A stretch of DNA of 64,000 nucleotides from Oxytricha trifallax (taxonomy: Eukaryota; Ciliophora; Spirotrichea; Sporadotrichida; Oxytrichidae). The translations under genes and the position numbers were made by a program. Positions 48,277 to 61,830 of the stretch are shown here, in pieces. The stretch lies in assembly GCA_000711775.1 (NCBI GenBank), contig ARYC01000301.1:116265-180264 (forward strand), read 5' to 3'. The first letter of the stretch is position 1. Every line of letters starts with the position of its first letter. The notes under the pieces are model-generated. The model was not told where the DNA came from and searched no databases. It saw only the letters and a list, made by a program, of their open reading frames with translations.

Positions 48277-51200
48277 TCATTCACAAAAGAATTCATTATA
48301 TCTATTCACAAGTGCTTCGATAAGAGGTTCACATTCCAAAAGTAAAATATGAGCTGTTCTCCCAATCATAGCATCAAGATTTTTCTCATCAATCTTAAAA
48401 TTGATATCGAGTCTGTACATGTTTTCACACTTTATCTTATCCAATATGTTTTGGGCCATGTTTACATATAAACTATTGCCCTTTTCCCTATCTTATTTTG
48501 CAGCTCTAGAGCAAATTTGAATTCTTGCTGAGTCGTGAGGAGCATAGTTATCTTGATAAGATGAACAAAATATGATTTGCTTGAACCAATTCAAGCCTTG
48601 ATAATTTGATAGCTTATAGAGAAAAGTATCGTTTTTGTTCGTTGCATCAGTCATTGACAATTGTTAAAGACATTGGGACTTCTTCCAACGTTTAAGAACC
48701 CACATGCCCGCATCAATTAGTGAGTTAGTATTATACATGTAACCTAAATGAGGGGACCCTAGACTCATGTATCCATGCATGTAGTCTTTGAACTCTTCCA
48801 AACTTGGTAAAGCTGTTCTTATTATCAATCCACCCAAGGAGTGTCCAATAAATGTCAATTTCTTTAAGAACAAAGTTTTACCATCTCTAGAGTAACACCA
48901 TTCCTTGATAAATTTCTTCACTTCATTTGCTAAGTTTAGTCCCATTTATTCAATTGAGCCCTCTGTGAAGTTTTCATTAATTTGAGAACAGAGACAAAAA
49001 GCTTTTGGCAATAAAACAGAGACTTAATTTTTAATAGCTCTCATATCATATGAACTGGCTTGAAATCCATGTACAAAGACGAATAAATGCTGGCCTATTG
49101 GTTGCTTATTTAAATGCTTTTTACTTTTATCATCAACCAATAAATTCTTGAATAAGTCTGTTATCATAGTATTTTATAGTTTATCACTTCCCGTGCTTAA
49201 CTAACTAGTAGGTCTAGTCAGGGATTTATCATATTAATTTCCCTTTTTTGTATACTTTTCTTCGACAATAAGTGGCTCATACTCATGCCTGAATTTCTTT
49301 TCAGTTTCAATAATACTTAAGTAATTTTTCTCTTGTCCTTTGCATTCAATCTTTTGGTTTTAAATTTTCTTTCTTAAATCTTCTACTTCAATCTTTGCTT
49401 TCACTATCTTAGTGGGACTATTAGGCAAATCAAAGTAATTAGTTTATTTTTAAAAACAAAAATGTTTTTTAAATGTTTGTTAAATAAATATATCGAAGTC
49501 ATCGTCTATGGTATTATATTACGAAGACAAATTTCTCTTAACTACAGCTAAATTCTTAGAATTAGCTATGCTTCCCATGTTTTTATTGATATCAATATTC
49601 TGGGAATTGAAGTTAACTTAGCTCATTAGATTATGATGACTCATTTTATGCTTAAATGATTGTATATTAGGAGTGACGATGCCAGAAGCATTTTTAGAGT
49701 TTAGTTGACTTTTGCTTAATGAACTTGCTCTTTGAGTATTTAAGCTGTAGTTTTAACTGTGCATGTTATTTAGACCCATTCCCCCAGCCACATGAAACTA
49801 TCTGATCTCATTTATAGACCCATTTGACCTTTTATTCACTGTTTTTTAAGTAGAATCAAGTGTAGTTTTAATTGACACTTTAGTCGTTTAGGTGAAGTTA
49901 CATTCGTTGTTTTTAATAACAATTTACGATACAGTCTTGTACATGTTCTTTTAGTGCTTAGTCTTCAGGGATTTATTGATGGTAATAGGATCACAACAGT
50001 ATATGTTAATAAGTTAATGCCAAAGTTAGAATATCTGAACTGATATCTATCTCACTTCACTATCTAATATCTTTGTTATATGGTTAGGCTCGTGATGACC
50101 TTTTATTGCTTACTGAAATATTCCTAAGTAACTTTTGCTTGAGTTTATTAACTGCAGATTTCTCTGATTTACTTGAATGTATGGAATGCTTAAACCTTTG
50201 TTTTTCTTTTATTCAGAGAAATTTATAGAAGCTGTACTAATCTATAACTATAAGTTTTTATAATTAAATTAAAGAGCTATTGATCATTTAAAATCTTAAT
50301 CACAAAAATTCTTTAAAAATACATGACTGTTGAATGTCATTGGCATTAAGATTATCATCAAAATCAATTCTTGGTGGAGACATTGGAACATTTTAAGATA
50401 GGGATCTAGTAGAAGGAACAGCTGGTTGACTAGACTTCATAGGTTTTAAGTGGCATTACTAATTGAGATTCTGAATATTCTAGTTGGCACATAGAACTTT
50501 GGAACTATAGTTCTATACAAAGCTTTAAAATAATATAATAACATAAAGCTAAATTTTGATTACTTGATATAAATTGTTTTGTTCTCTTTACTTTAAAGTT
50601 AAGTTTTCTTGTTACTGCTAAAATTTAAATAAATTTTGAAATATTCATTTTCTTTATTTATTATAATTATATTTTTAATAAATAGAAATAGAATCATAAT
50701 AAATATAGAATTCTATTATATTATATCGAAATAGAATCATAATAAATATAGAATTCTATTATATTATATCAAGGCAAATAAATTCTTATATTTTACTAAA
50801 AATATTCATTTATTAATAAATTATTAAAATACATAATTACAGTTGAGTAAAATCACTCTAAATCATATGCAAAATAGTAAGTGGGTTGTATTTTATTTTT
50901 AATTTTATTAATTAAATATAATTAAAATTATTATTTTTATGGAATAGAATTCATTTTTGAGAGAGGTGGTAAATTATTTGTGATCTTATAGTTTTCCTTA
51001 ACCAGATTCTACTTAGTTAATTAGTAATGAAGATTCTTAGTTGATATAGTTTTGGTAAGAGGCTCGGGTAGAGCATCAAACCCTTCACACAGAGGCTCCT
51101 CCTCAAGCATTTTAGAATAGTAATCTTTCAACCCAGCACCTGAATTTTGGATAAATTAGCATCCCTATGAGGCAGTATTTGTGGGAGCGCTTTTCATATT

Positions 51201-53191
51201 CGATCTGATCATTGGATTTTCATCTAGAATATTGGAAATATCCATATTGAAGGAAGTGTCTTGGGGGTTCTCACATTGAGGTGGATGATCCAATCTAAAG
51301 TTAAAGGCATTTTATCTCTCTATACTTTCATTTTATTGCTGTCTTGTGAGTATGTTTGAACTTCTTAAGTTTTAAATTTAAATATGCTTGAATTTATCGT
51401 CTGTAGTTCTAGAAATCTGATCGAGCTTTGACTTTGTGCAGATTTCATCTAAATTGTTTACTTTTAAGCCCAAAATGCTCTCATCTCTACTCATATGATT
51501 TTGCTATTACTCCAGATACTAAAAGACTTTATGATTCATTAATTAAAACTCAAAATTATATCATCATAATGGCTTAATTACTCATTTTGTTAGTTGTACT
51601 TGATGACTGATATTTCTCAGGTTTATGCTCAATTTTGATTTTGGTTTTATTAATGATTGTCGTATTTAGTTTTTGAAATAAACTTGCCGTTGGCTGTCTC
51701 CCACCTTTCCTTGGGCTTGGCACATTAGTATAGCTTTACAACTAAGCCTCATGAGTAATAACTAACTTAGGAGGCTCAATCTAGTACTTGCTCTGCTTTT
51801 CTTCAATTAATTAATTGTAAATCTCCTAAGGCAACACCTTCAAATACTTGACATATTTAATTTTCAATTTCTCATGCATATTGATCAAGCTTTAGACATA
51901 GTTCTCATGAATTTTATCGATTTCTCTAGCCTCAATATCTATTGGTATGTAGCCAACACATTCATCGTCTTCCTTATCATCTGCGAATAAATACTCCGTT
52001 AAATTTTGGAACTTTTTCTGCTTCTTTGATTGTCTAAACTTAACAAATTATATGTTTATAAAAAGGGGGAAGACTATGAGTTTAGACTTCTTCGTATGAG
52101 CTTTAAGCATAACTACTCTAAGATTATTCTCCTAAGTCTTATAAGAAACTTCCCCATCTTTGAAATCATTCAATGGTTATCTTCGAAACTTGAAGTCTAA
52201 ATTAAAAGTGTCAGATAAAATTAGATATTACCCATTAAAGCTGAGTGCAAAGTAATTGAGATAGTGGAAAAGTGAAGAGCATCAAATTAAATAGGGTAGA
52301 ATTCACTTAAGCCATTAGCTATGTTCTTCACTCTGTATATTTAAAAATAAATAACAGACAATACTTCAATTAAGCTTACAACAAAATTAATGTACAGCTT
52401 GGTAGAGATTGTTTGAAACTTTTTCAGATTAGTATCATTTACATCTAATTTAATGGCTCTTGGATTTTTTATTTATTCTTCTGTAGCCTCCTGAAATAGT
52501 AATTCAACTTTTAGATAAAACTTAGAGTCCTCAAATTTATTCTACTTTTTACTACAATCTTCATCTATTAGTAAATCCTCTTCATTTTAATTGTAAAATC
52601 CTTCGATTTCAGTTCTGAAATTTATGCAATCTCCTATTTCAACCTATATAGAGTAAAATTAGCTTTTTTGAAAAGTTAAAGGTAATATATTGAGGATTTC
52701 GTGAATTTAAATTTGATATCTCAAATCGCACTTATCCTCCATTTAGAAATTAAATTTTTGACCTACCTTTTCTTCCGCATAGCGAATGTAGAATATGTTT
52801 GTAGAGTATGAGCACTCATTTTGATTGATTTCATGATCTTTTAAGTTGTGCAATTTGGGTTGTACTCTTTATGTGATTAATTGAGTTGTTGAGGAGCTGT
52901 TGTTTATTTAGGTATGCGGATTTTAATATATTGATCTAGACGACTGCAGCTATTATTACTGGCCATTTACAACTGATTTGCTGGCAGCTTTGTAACAAGA
53001 GTACGGGTTTGAGTAAACTCTCTAAATTAAATGGTGAATAAGTTTTGAAAAAGTAATAAATTTTGCTTACAATATCATCTCTTTCATAGTAAAAGCTGAA
53101 TTTTACGAAATAAAAACCCTACTGGAAGAGATCTATATTTCTGAAATGATCAACGTAAATAAGGGTCTCAATTATTGAACGATAAGACATT
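48277..53191 (-). CDS. FAM135-like serine esterase/lipase (DUF676)
   Basis: Minus-strand gene from MSYRSIIETLIYVDHFRNID at 53191 to NRYNEFFCE, TGA 48277-48279. The N-terminus matches FAM135 (IDLFQQGFYFVKFSFYYERDD). The C-terminal half is a DUF676 alpha/beta-hydrolase: HLFVFVHGFQASSYDMRAI (near 49070), nucleophile elbow FIGHSLGGLIIRTA (near 48840), SLGSPHLGYMYNTNSLIDAG (near 48730), WKKSQCLQQLSMTDA (near 48670) and QDNYAPHDSARI (near 48550), which carries the acid/His end of the triad. The middle (about 49400-51700) is a long Asn/Ser-rich disordered region. It is interrupted by several introns or IESs (about 49440-49500, 50270-50320, 50520-50960, 52310-52400, 52960-53060) that I did not solve. 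Substrate unknown; the family is thought to hydrolyse lipids or esters. Confidence 0.88.
50685..50776 (+). repeat. Tandem duplication of about 45 bp
   Basis: Two adjacent copies of an AT-rich unit (AATAGAATCATAATAAATAT onward), within a non-coding gap of the FAM135-like gene. Probably recent slippage. Confidence 0.7.
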
Positions 53192-53318
53192 GTTATATTT
53201 TATAAATAAACAGTAAATTATTTTAAATTTAAAATTACTCAAAAAAGGATTCCCTGCATTTACTGAGCTTAATTTTGCTAAGATTTTGAAATTAATAAAA
53301 TTAATGAAAAAATATATT

Positions 53319-56300
53319 TCACTACTCTTTTTTAAAGTAGACATCAATCTTTTTATTAAGTTTATCTATTTTCTTATTATATTAATCGGGCTTTAAGTAC
53401 CACTTTCCATAATTTGCAGCTTTCAGCCTTCTAAGACTGAGCTCATTTTACAACATATCTTCAATATCTGACCCCTCATTTCTTGTTTTAATTGGTGTTA
53501 GAAATCTAAGTTTATCTCTAATGAAATCTTTATTTTTGGCCGTACTAGCGGCATCAAAGACATGAGGGTTATTCATTCTGTATTCATTATGAGTCCCTAG
53601 AAAGCTCATAAATTGCTCTTTAAAATCTATGGGGATGTATTTCTTTATTGCTTCTGGAGATTGGCTATTCTTACCATATATTCTATCAATTTAGGACTCT
53701 AGCTTTCTCTGATGCTTTTAAGCAAACTTCTTGAAATACTCATTGTTTTGCATTTGCTAAGCTAAATGATGATTCTCAGTACTATCATTTAAAGCAGCTT
53801 ACTAACGCTTAGACTCTTCTTTGTAGGCTCCCGCAATATCAACCTAGCTAATTTGAAGTTTTTGTTTGTCTAAGGGTCCACCTGTTAATTTGGGAATTTA
53901 ATGCACTTTCAATCCATAGGTCAAGTCATTCATTACGTCAGTGCTGCCTTTGAACATGCTAGGACCATTTTAATTCTAGGAACTTTAGCTTGTTTACTTA
54001 ATCGACCCAAATATTTTGTTATTAACATCATAATTTGGTTGAGCTTTTAGTATACTCAAGTCAACTTAATCTAGCAGCTCATCTTGCAATGCTTTTTCCC
54101 AGTCCTCATCCTCTATATCCTTTCCTATGAAAATAAAAATGTATAATTATAAATTCCTTGATATATATCTTGGTATAATACTCTATTTTTAGCTATGTTC
54201 AGTTTGCTATCAATTTAATTTATAGAAGATTAAGGAACCTCATTACTTTAGTTATTTTTCTCTTTAAATCTTCTATGAACTCTTTCCTGATCATCGATCT
54301 GCTTGAATTGTTAGTTAAAGCTTTTCTCAATTTAAGAATTGTCTCTATTTGTATCAACAATCAATTAATTTTTAATGCTTAATGCATGTAAATATCCATT
54401 CTAAATTAACTTTGTTACTGAATCATTTCTTGAAGATAAGTTTTTACTAGAATATTGGTTTTTGTTGCTATTCTTTAATTGAGAATCTAAGTTGTTTAGA
54501 ATGGGTGTATTTTGCTTATTTTTAAGTACATTTGGAAGAGCTGATTGGTTAATTAGAGAATAATCATATAAAAATAGGAAAATTCAATAAAAAAATCATT
54601 TTTAGACTGAGCAATCTGTTTAACATTCAAGTGATGTCTTGTATTCAACTCTGGTAATGCTAAAGATTTGAATCGATTATTTTTATCAGAAAAATGATTT
54701 TTTGTATCGTTTCTACTGTTGTTCTATTTCGACACATTTTTGAAATCTTAACCTTTAGCTTCAACCATCTTTTATATGTAAAGTGTTGCATTTAAACTTG
54801 TGTCTATAATAGTATTTTACTTTGAAAATGTTCCTTGAGTAAAGCTATCATATTAATCATTAATTGCAGAGTTGAGATCATTTTCTTGATTAGTCTGAAT
54901 GTTAGTTTCTCTCTAACTCATCATTTCCTCCATTTATTATTTGCCTTTCTTTCTAAATTCTTTCTGTTACTAATTAAAATTGAAAAAGATATTATAATTT
55001 AAAGGAAATTATTTTATTCCTAAAAATCGTAATTGTTCCAACCGAGACCCCCCCTCCCCACCCCCCTCCCAGGCCTAAAACGAGACCCCCCCTCCTACCT
55101 TAACTAGACCCCCCCTCCACCCCAACAACATCCCAATTCATATGAAAATTTTGATTCTCAATGTTTAAATCATTTTCCTCATGACATCTTGATCTCATTT
55201 TTTTTATACATAAAAATACCTTTTATCAAAAATTTTCTCAATCACTCAAATGCTTTTCTTATCTTAAATTTAACATCTTTCTCTACGTCCGTCGAATATT
55301 ATCTTCTATATGCTCCTATAGGATATTAATTAAAATATATTTCAATTACTCAATAATAATTCAATATAAAAAAATAATGAGTCAACAAACTCATTAAAAT
55401 CAATATAAGAATCATGGAACTAAATTTAAATAAACTTGTGATCACTTTAATAAATTTATATTTTAAATATGAATAAATTTTTATAGCACGGTTATCCAAT
55501 TATTCTATAATTATTACCAATAACATTTATATAGTAACTAATAGTTATGGAAAAATTTATATGAAATTATTTTTAAATAAAACCTATTTTATTCACTATA
55601 ATTAAATTCAATTTTTGGCTATCTATTATTAATAAAGAAGTTGTTTATATTTTAATTAGTCCCTTTACAAACTGATTTATTATAATAGTGAATAAAATAG
55701 GTTTTATTTAAAAATACTTTCATATAAATATTTCCATAACTATTAGTTACTATATAAATGTTATTGGTAATAATTATAGATTAATTGGATAACCGTGCTA
55801 TAAAAATTTATTCATATTTAAAATATAAATTTATTAAAGTAATCACAAGTTTAATTTAAATTTAGTTCCATGATTCTTATATTGATTTTAATGAGTTTGT
55901 TGACTCATTATTTTTTTACATTGAATTATTATTGAGTAATTGAAATATATTTTAAGTAATATCCTAATAGGAGAATATAGAAGATAATACTCGACGGACG
56001 TAGAGAAAGATGTTAAATTTAAGATAAGAAAAGCATTTGAGTGATTGAGAAAATTTTTGATAAAAGGTATTTTTATGTATAAAAAAAATGAGATCAAGAT
56101 GTCATGAGGAAAATGATTTAAATATTGAGAATCAAAATTTTCATATTAATTGGGATGTTGATGGGGTGGGAGGGGGGGTCTAGTAGGTGGGAGGGGGGTT
56201 CGTTTAGGCCTAGAGGGGGGGGTGGAGGGGGTCTCGGTTGGAACACGTAATTTTTTAATTTATAAAAATTTAATTAAAGTTTTTCCCTAAAAAATACTAA

Positions 56301-56890
56301 CAAACTACTTTTTGTTACTGAAACCCATTGGATTGAATCATTTTCCAGCTCATATTGAATTTGTTGTTCATACTTTTAATATGTTTCGTTGAGGACCCAT
56401 TATGAAATATCTCACTGAAATCATACTCTTCTCCCTACCTCTTCTTCGAGATATATATATGCCTCTCTATTGGATCTATGGTCTTATTATTATTTTGTCT
56501 AATTTACTCTACTTTTTTAAGGTGGTCTTATAGGTATTTCAGCTGACTCACTTGATTCTATGTTTATTAATAGTCTTGGTTACTGTTCTGGAAATCTACG
56601 CTTGATTCCATTGAAAATTACTTGTTAAAGTTCTAATCAAATGATGCTGCTCTAAACTGGTATTTCTTTTTCTTATCATCTCTTAGGGAATATTATTTAT
56701 TATGAGAATTTTAATTTTCAACAAAATCATGTTGATTATTTTAAGAAGTTATGACAGATTTTTATTCTTTCATTTACCTAATTGAATTCACTAAATCTCC
56801 AATTTCTTATAAATTTACTTTGGGAGTTTCAAGTTTCAGATTTTTATCTTGATACGACTATACTGGATTTTAGAGTGATATCTATTTCAT
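53319..56890 (-). CDS. Unknown protein gene with 1348-bp and 32-bp IESs
   Basis: Minus-strand gene from MKQISLQNPVQSYQDKNLKL at 56890 to KKIDVYFKKEQ, TGA 53319-53321. The 1348-bp IES (pointer AGTAACA) separates SWKMIQSNGFQQ from QKEFRKKGKQQMEEMMSQ; the 32-bp IES (pointer ATGATT) separates QIAQSKND from YSLINQSALPN. A further intron near 54125-54200 precedes GKDIEDEDWEKALQDELL. The C-terminal 250 residues look conserved and ordered (YGLKVHQIPKLTGGPLDKQ, FMSFLGTHNEYRMNNPHVFD, LRRLKAANYGKWYLKPDQY). I do not recognise the family. The ATG at 54933 would be taken as the start if the large IES were missed. Confidence 0.82.
54568..54599 (-). other. 32-bp IES, pointer ATGATT
   Basis: Plus-strand copies AATCAT at 54562-54567 and 54594-54599. 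Removal gives SKNDYSLINQSALPNV in frame. It is near the lower size limit for an IES. Confidence 0.75.
54972..56319 (-). other. 1348-bp IES containing a palindromic element, pointer AGTAACA
   Basis: Plus-strand copies TGTTACT at 54965-54971 and 56313-56319. The junction restores frame (NGFQQQKEFRKKG). The palindromic fold-back 55034-56245 lies wholly inside. Confidence 0.87.
55034..56245. mobile_element. Palindromic fold-back element, 1.2 kb
   Basis: Two arms of about 570 bp form a near-perfect inverted repeat around a loop at about 55604-55680. The ends read TGTTCCAACCGAGACCCCCC and its inverse, followed by several C7 tracts in the left arm (G tracts in the right). A 6-bp duplication CGTAAT flanks it (55028-55033 and 56246-56251). 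No coding frame is convincing. It is a non-autonomous transposon of unknown superfamily, nested in an IES. Confidence 0.88.
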
Positions 56891-57065
56891 TTTACAAATT
56901 AAATTAAAATTTATAAGCTCTTATTATTATAATTTCTTGAGTTTAAAAATCCAATAATTTTAAAACATGAATTTAATGAGAGTTAGCAATTTCTTTAAAA
57001 ACTAACATTTATTATTGAACCCAAGACTATGCCAATCTAAAACGCATTATTTATCACAAAATATA

Positions 57066-58139
57066 ATGAGAAGGAATTTCAGCTATGACTTCAAGGCATA
57101 TAGAGACATGAACTTGTATAATATATTAAATTTGGATGTTAATGCCTCAACTCAAGAAATTAAATAGGCTTATTATGAAATGGCCAAAAAACATCACCCA
57201 GATTCTAATCACAATTCTGACTATTAAAATTATTCTGAGGGTATTACAATATTTGTTAAATTATAATATTTTGACTAATTAAATAGAAAAATTCGATTTA
57301 TTTAGTCTTCATAATACTTTTATCTTGAATTAAAATTATAGATTTTATTAAATATATACCACAGAGAAGGAAGAATTAAATAGAAGGTTTTAGGAAATAT
57401 AAATGGCTTATGAAATATTGGGAAATCCGGATAAGCGACTAGAATATGATTAATATAGAGGACGTTCATACTATGAAAATCAATACTAAGAAGCAGAGGA
57501 GGGTAATGTAGATCCAAATGATCAAGATCTCATTATATTATTTTATCATAAATCTTTTTTAAAAGTTAGCTATTATGAAGAATTTATCTATAAATATAAG
57601 ACACTCAAAGCGACAGAAGGAACTTTAAGAAGAAATACTCAGGCTATGAATGGTATTGGATGTCTGCCAATTAAATGATAATTTGGGCAATAATTGGGGT
57701 TATTAGTAATAACTTCTATGAAAACTGGCACTTTAAATTTCTGGCTTTTCTGCGGAAGAGAGCTCACGAAGAAAAAATGAGGCAGAAATTTGCTTTTGAT
57801 ATTGGGGGAGGTACTCTAGTGATTTGCGAACAGGAAACTTTTGATTTTTAGAAATTTGGGTTTATGATTGCATTTCCCTTCTATGGAATATTCATTGCTC
57901 CTTTTTACTTAAACTTTAAGTTTTAGATTAAATAAAATTGTATTTACTATAAAAATAAAGTTGGATATTCAGTGAAATTAATAATTATTCTTATAAGAAT
58001 AAAAAGTTTAGGGTATCTAATGATATAATCACTTATTATAATGATAATAAATCCTAAATTAGAGGAGACGCATTTTTGCTATAAACAACAAGTAATGCAG
58101 TAAAATCCTGAACCAAATAGACCGATTACTTTATAATGA
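57066..58139 (+). CDS. J-domain (DnaJ-like) protein, probably membrane-bound
   Basis: Starts MRRNFSYDFKAYRDMNLYNI at 57066. The J domain is split: LYNILNLDVNASTQEIKQAY and MAKKHHPDSN (the HPD motif that stimulates Hsp70 ATPase) come first, then after an AT-rich gap (about 57225-57355) FQEIQMAYEILGNPDKRLEY. The C-terminal part, after another gap near 57530-57645, has two hydrophobic segments (MIIWAIIGVIS; FGFMIAFPFYGIFIAPFYL), so one or two membrane helices are likely. The basic N-terminus could be a mitochondrial signal, but that is inference. The frame can be followed to TGA 58137-58139, although the last 60 residues may be IES. Confidence 0.8.
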
Positions 58140-59935
58140 TAGAATAATAAATTAATTTTATACATTTAATCTATGTTTTTATATTTACTTAATTGCAAAA
58201 TTTTATACTGTTTAAATTTTGATGTTATCCTAATAAAAGAGTATTTATATAATTTTAAAATCTTGAATTTTAATAATTATAAATATATTTCCTCGATTGT
58301 ATTTTAAATTGTAAATCTATAAGAAGTTATAAAAATTAGAAAATATAGGATTTTTTAAAAAGTGTCTTAATTTGAATTAAGGTGTTTTTATTAATTAAGT
58401 ATCATGAGATTAAATAAAGATGCCTTTTATTACATTAATAAAATTATTTGGTGTTATAAAATTTTATTTATTTATTTATTTATTTAAACTAAAATAATAA
58501 GTTTTATTGTAAAAATTTCTAATTTTAGAAAATTTTACTTAGTCCTTATAAGTAATATAATTATTTTGTAATATAAGTTTTATTTGTTAATTTGAATCAA
58601 AAAATATAATAAATTAATCTATGGCAAATCTTTTATTATATAATTCCAAATCAAAATTATTCAATTAATTATATTTAAAAAATAAAAAAAAGTTTTTAAA
58701 AAATAAATGCTTTATTACTTATTAATTGTTTTGAATAATTTATTTATGCTTCTTAAAATATAAATAATAATATTAATAAAAATAATTCATTGCTATCTAA
58801 TATTAAGAATGAAATTTCATTAATTCTTTAAAATTAATATATTATAAAATGAATCGTGGTGTAATGTAAATATTAAATTGTTATATATGTATTTATTTAT
58901 AAAAAAGTTTTTAAAATTATTTTATAATATTACAATTGATTTAAGAAATTTAATTAAAATTAAGATATAATAAATAAAATCTAAATTTGATATAATATAT
59001 AAATTAATTAGATTTAAATGATGCGACATTAAAAAGGAGGCAATGAGTGTTGAGACTTAAAGTAAAATATACTGAGAAAAAGTAGGTACACCATTAAATC
59101 TATTATATTAGTATTAAATTTAGCTACTGAAGTGGTGTCTAAATACTATTGAGAGATTCATTTCAAACTCAATTAGCAATACAGTTTTATCTGTAATTGA
59201 TTTGACCATGATTTATATTTGAATTCTAATTTTAATATGAAAAATGTTAATATGTATCTTACTTGTGATTAATGGTAGAGATAATAATTGCAATATAAGA
59301 GAATATATTAAGCTCGAGCAATATTTATATTATTTTAGCTTTGAAAAATAGTGAATTTTTTATTATAATAAAAAATCATTAAAGGGTACTTTTTATTCGT
59401 TTACTTTTATGTCCATCGCCTTATTACAACTTAAAATCATATAAAGTAAAATTCAATCCAATTTTTAGTATATTTTCGAAATAAGATTGTTTATTTTATT
59501 TTGTTATATATTTTTACCGCACTAAATTACCAATAAATGCTCTCTGAAATGATAGTTTAAGTCAGGGTTTATTGTAATATAAATCCTCAATTATTTTAAA
59601 TTATTATTTTAATACTAGTCAAGCTTATTATGAAATTCTTACAAAATATGCCTAAAATTATTATCTTTTTTACTTTTTAGATAATGATGTCTATTGGATT
59701 TACTTTATTTTTAATTCTATCTTCTGAGATCTTTCATATTTAGCAATAAAATTTAATCTTATGTAAATTCCAATAAATTTATGTTTAAATTACTTTGTAG
59801 TAATATTATACTGATATTTAAACTATTAAAATTTTCACAAATATTAATAAGTTTATTAGATTGCTATCTATTATTATTATTAAAAGAGCACTTAAGACAG
59901 TATAATTTTAAGATAAATAGACTGAGAAAAAGAAT
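58140..59935. other. Gene-free, extremely AT-rich DNA
   Basis: About 1.8 kb with no sustained frame, no RNA motif and only simple AT repeats (for example TTTA repeats near 58468). Probably germline-limited spacer. Confidence 0.6.
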
Positions 59936-61830
59936 ATGTCGCAACTTATAGAAAAAGAGGATATTTTAAAGCAATTCAAAAGAAGATTTAAAACTCTCAA
60001 AGTATTGATTAATTTAATTTAATTTATTTTAATAAATATAATAAATAATTTTGATAAAATTACTATACTCGGCAGAGGCAGTTTCGGGTCTGTATATGAA
60101 GTGCTAGACTACTCTGATAACTTGCATAAAGCCTTAAAAGTGGTAAGTTTCTCAAAATTTTTATAAAACAATACTAAAGTATAGAGTATAATATTCAATA
60201 TATAACATATTATCCAAGATGTGTATAATAAAGTGCAATTATTCTAAACATACCATTTTTCAAAGGCAAATATATAAAATAGATTAAGTGATATTGTATC
60301 AATATATATTAATTGGGATAATCAAGAAGTTTAAATATTTAAAAAAAATTAATTTATATATATGATTGTGGAAACATAAAATTATTTTTATCAAATTAAA
60401 TTTTATTGAAAAAAAAACATTATTCATTTTTGAAACTAATTAAATGATATATTTTTAATATGTCATTTAACTTTTAAAAAAATATATATTTTACTTTTAT
60501 TCAATTGCCAAATAATTTATCCTTCAAAAGCAATACTGAGTTAACTTATTTTATATCAAGATTTTTGAATAAACTTCGATATAAATTCTTTTGCAATATT
60601 AACATTTAAACTATAGCAAAAATCAAACGAATTATCAAGATCTGAGTTAAAACTAATGCAATCTCTAAATAAATCAAATATTTAAGGTATGATAATATAG
60701 ATATATGAGAAAAATAATTATTATTAATGCATCAAAAATTAAATTTGATTATTTTTATATAAATTATCTGATAATTTTATAAAAATAAAGTATTTAAGCA
60801 ATTGATACTTTAAATTAATGCTTAAATATAAATCTATTTACTAAATTTTTTATAGAATAAAATCAAGGCTATTAATAAGTAATATAAAAGCACATGAAAT
60901 TTGTAATAAATTTATATTTGAGGAGTTGATAATTTATAATAACTTTAGTAAGCTAGAATGATTGAAATATCACCATTAATTTTTATTGAAATCATGGCTT
61001 TGTAAAATCTAGTCAATTTATTTTGATTTAAATTTTACAAATCAGTAATTTTTATCAAATATTGATCTATTTCATTTCCTTTAATCCCACTTGCTAAAAA
61101 ATATTGCTTATTTTTTCTCTCTTCAAATAGTTTATTTAGAATAAGAATTTTAATTAATTTTTAATTTATAGGTGTGCCTAAGTATTACAAATATATATAC
61201 ATATATTTATTTTAATTTGTTGATATTTTTACTAAATATATAAATATTTATGTAAAGTACTATGATATGTAGCAGATATCAGATAAGGAAGTTGTCTTAC
61301 TTTTAGGGCTATAAGGTCCCTCCCTATACGATATACTTGAATAAAACAAAATGACTTATTTTATATTAATTTGCGATTACGGGAATTTTTTTTAAATAAA
61401 TAAATTGGTAATTAATTTATTTTTTCTTATTAATTATTTCAATATTTTATTGTAAAAGACACATTACTTTATCCCATCTATTTATTTATTAATAATTTTA
61501 ACCTTAAATTTAATAAAACTAATATGTTACTATATTTTTTTTATTTTTAATGAAAAGTTTTCCGATTCAAATGGTAGCTAAAATTGCTATAGGCACTGTA
61601 AGTTCAGACTAATGTTTTTGAACAATAAAATATATTATTTTATATTATAGATAAAAATCTTAAAGTCCCTTCACTCGCTTGGATACGTTCACTGTGATCT
61701 CAAGCCCAATAATATCTTCATAAATAATTTAATTAAGTGAAATTTTCATTAAATATATATCGCAAATTTATTATTCTTGCTCGCAAAAGATTTATGTTAT
61801 TAAGACATCATTGTTGAAAATGAATTATCA
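59936..61830 (+). CDS. CK1-like protein kinase in short widely spaced pieces (gene or relic)
   Basis: Starts MSQLIEKEDILKQFKRRF at 59936. Pieces in correct kinase order: glycine loop KITILGRGSFGSVYEVLD and ALKV (60055-60142), a helix-C piece NELSRSELKLMQSLNKS (60628-60685), LLGLQGPSLYDILEQNK (61290-61350; the CK1-type LLGPSL motif), and catalytic loop LHSLGYVHCDLKPNNIFI (61655-61730; His-Cys-Asp with Lys and Asn). No DFG and no C-lobe are seen before 62184. Gaps of 450-600 bp are far more AT-rich than the pieces. It may be a real gene with large IESs whose end is elsewhere or displaced by the TBE, or a decaying germline copy. Confidence 0.6.

Noticed and set aside
54933-54933. ATG at 54933 as the start of a separate gene
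   Set aside because: The frame is open upstream of it to pointer AGTAACA and joins in frame to the coding region at 56320-56890.
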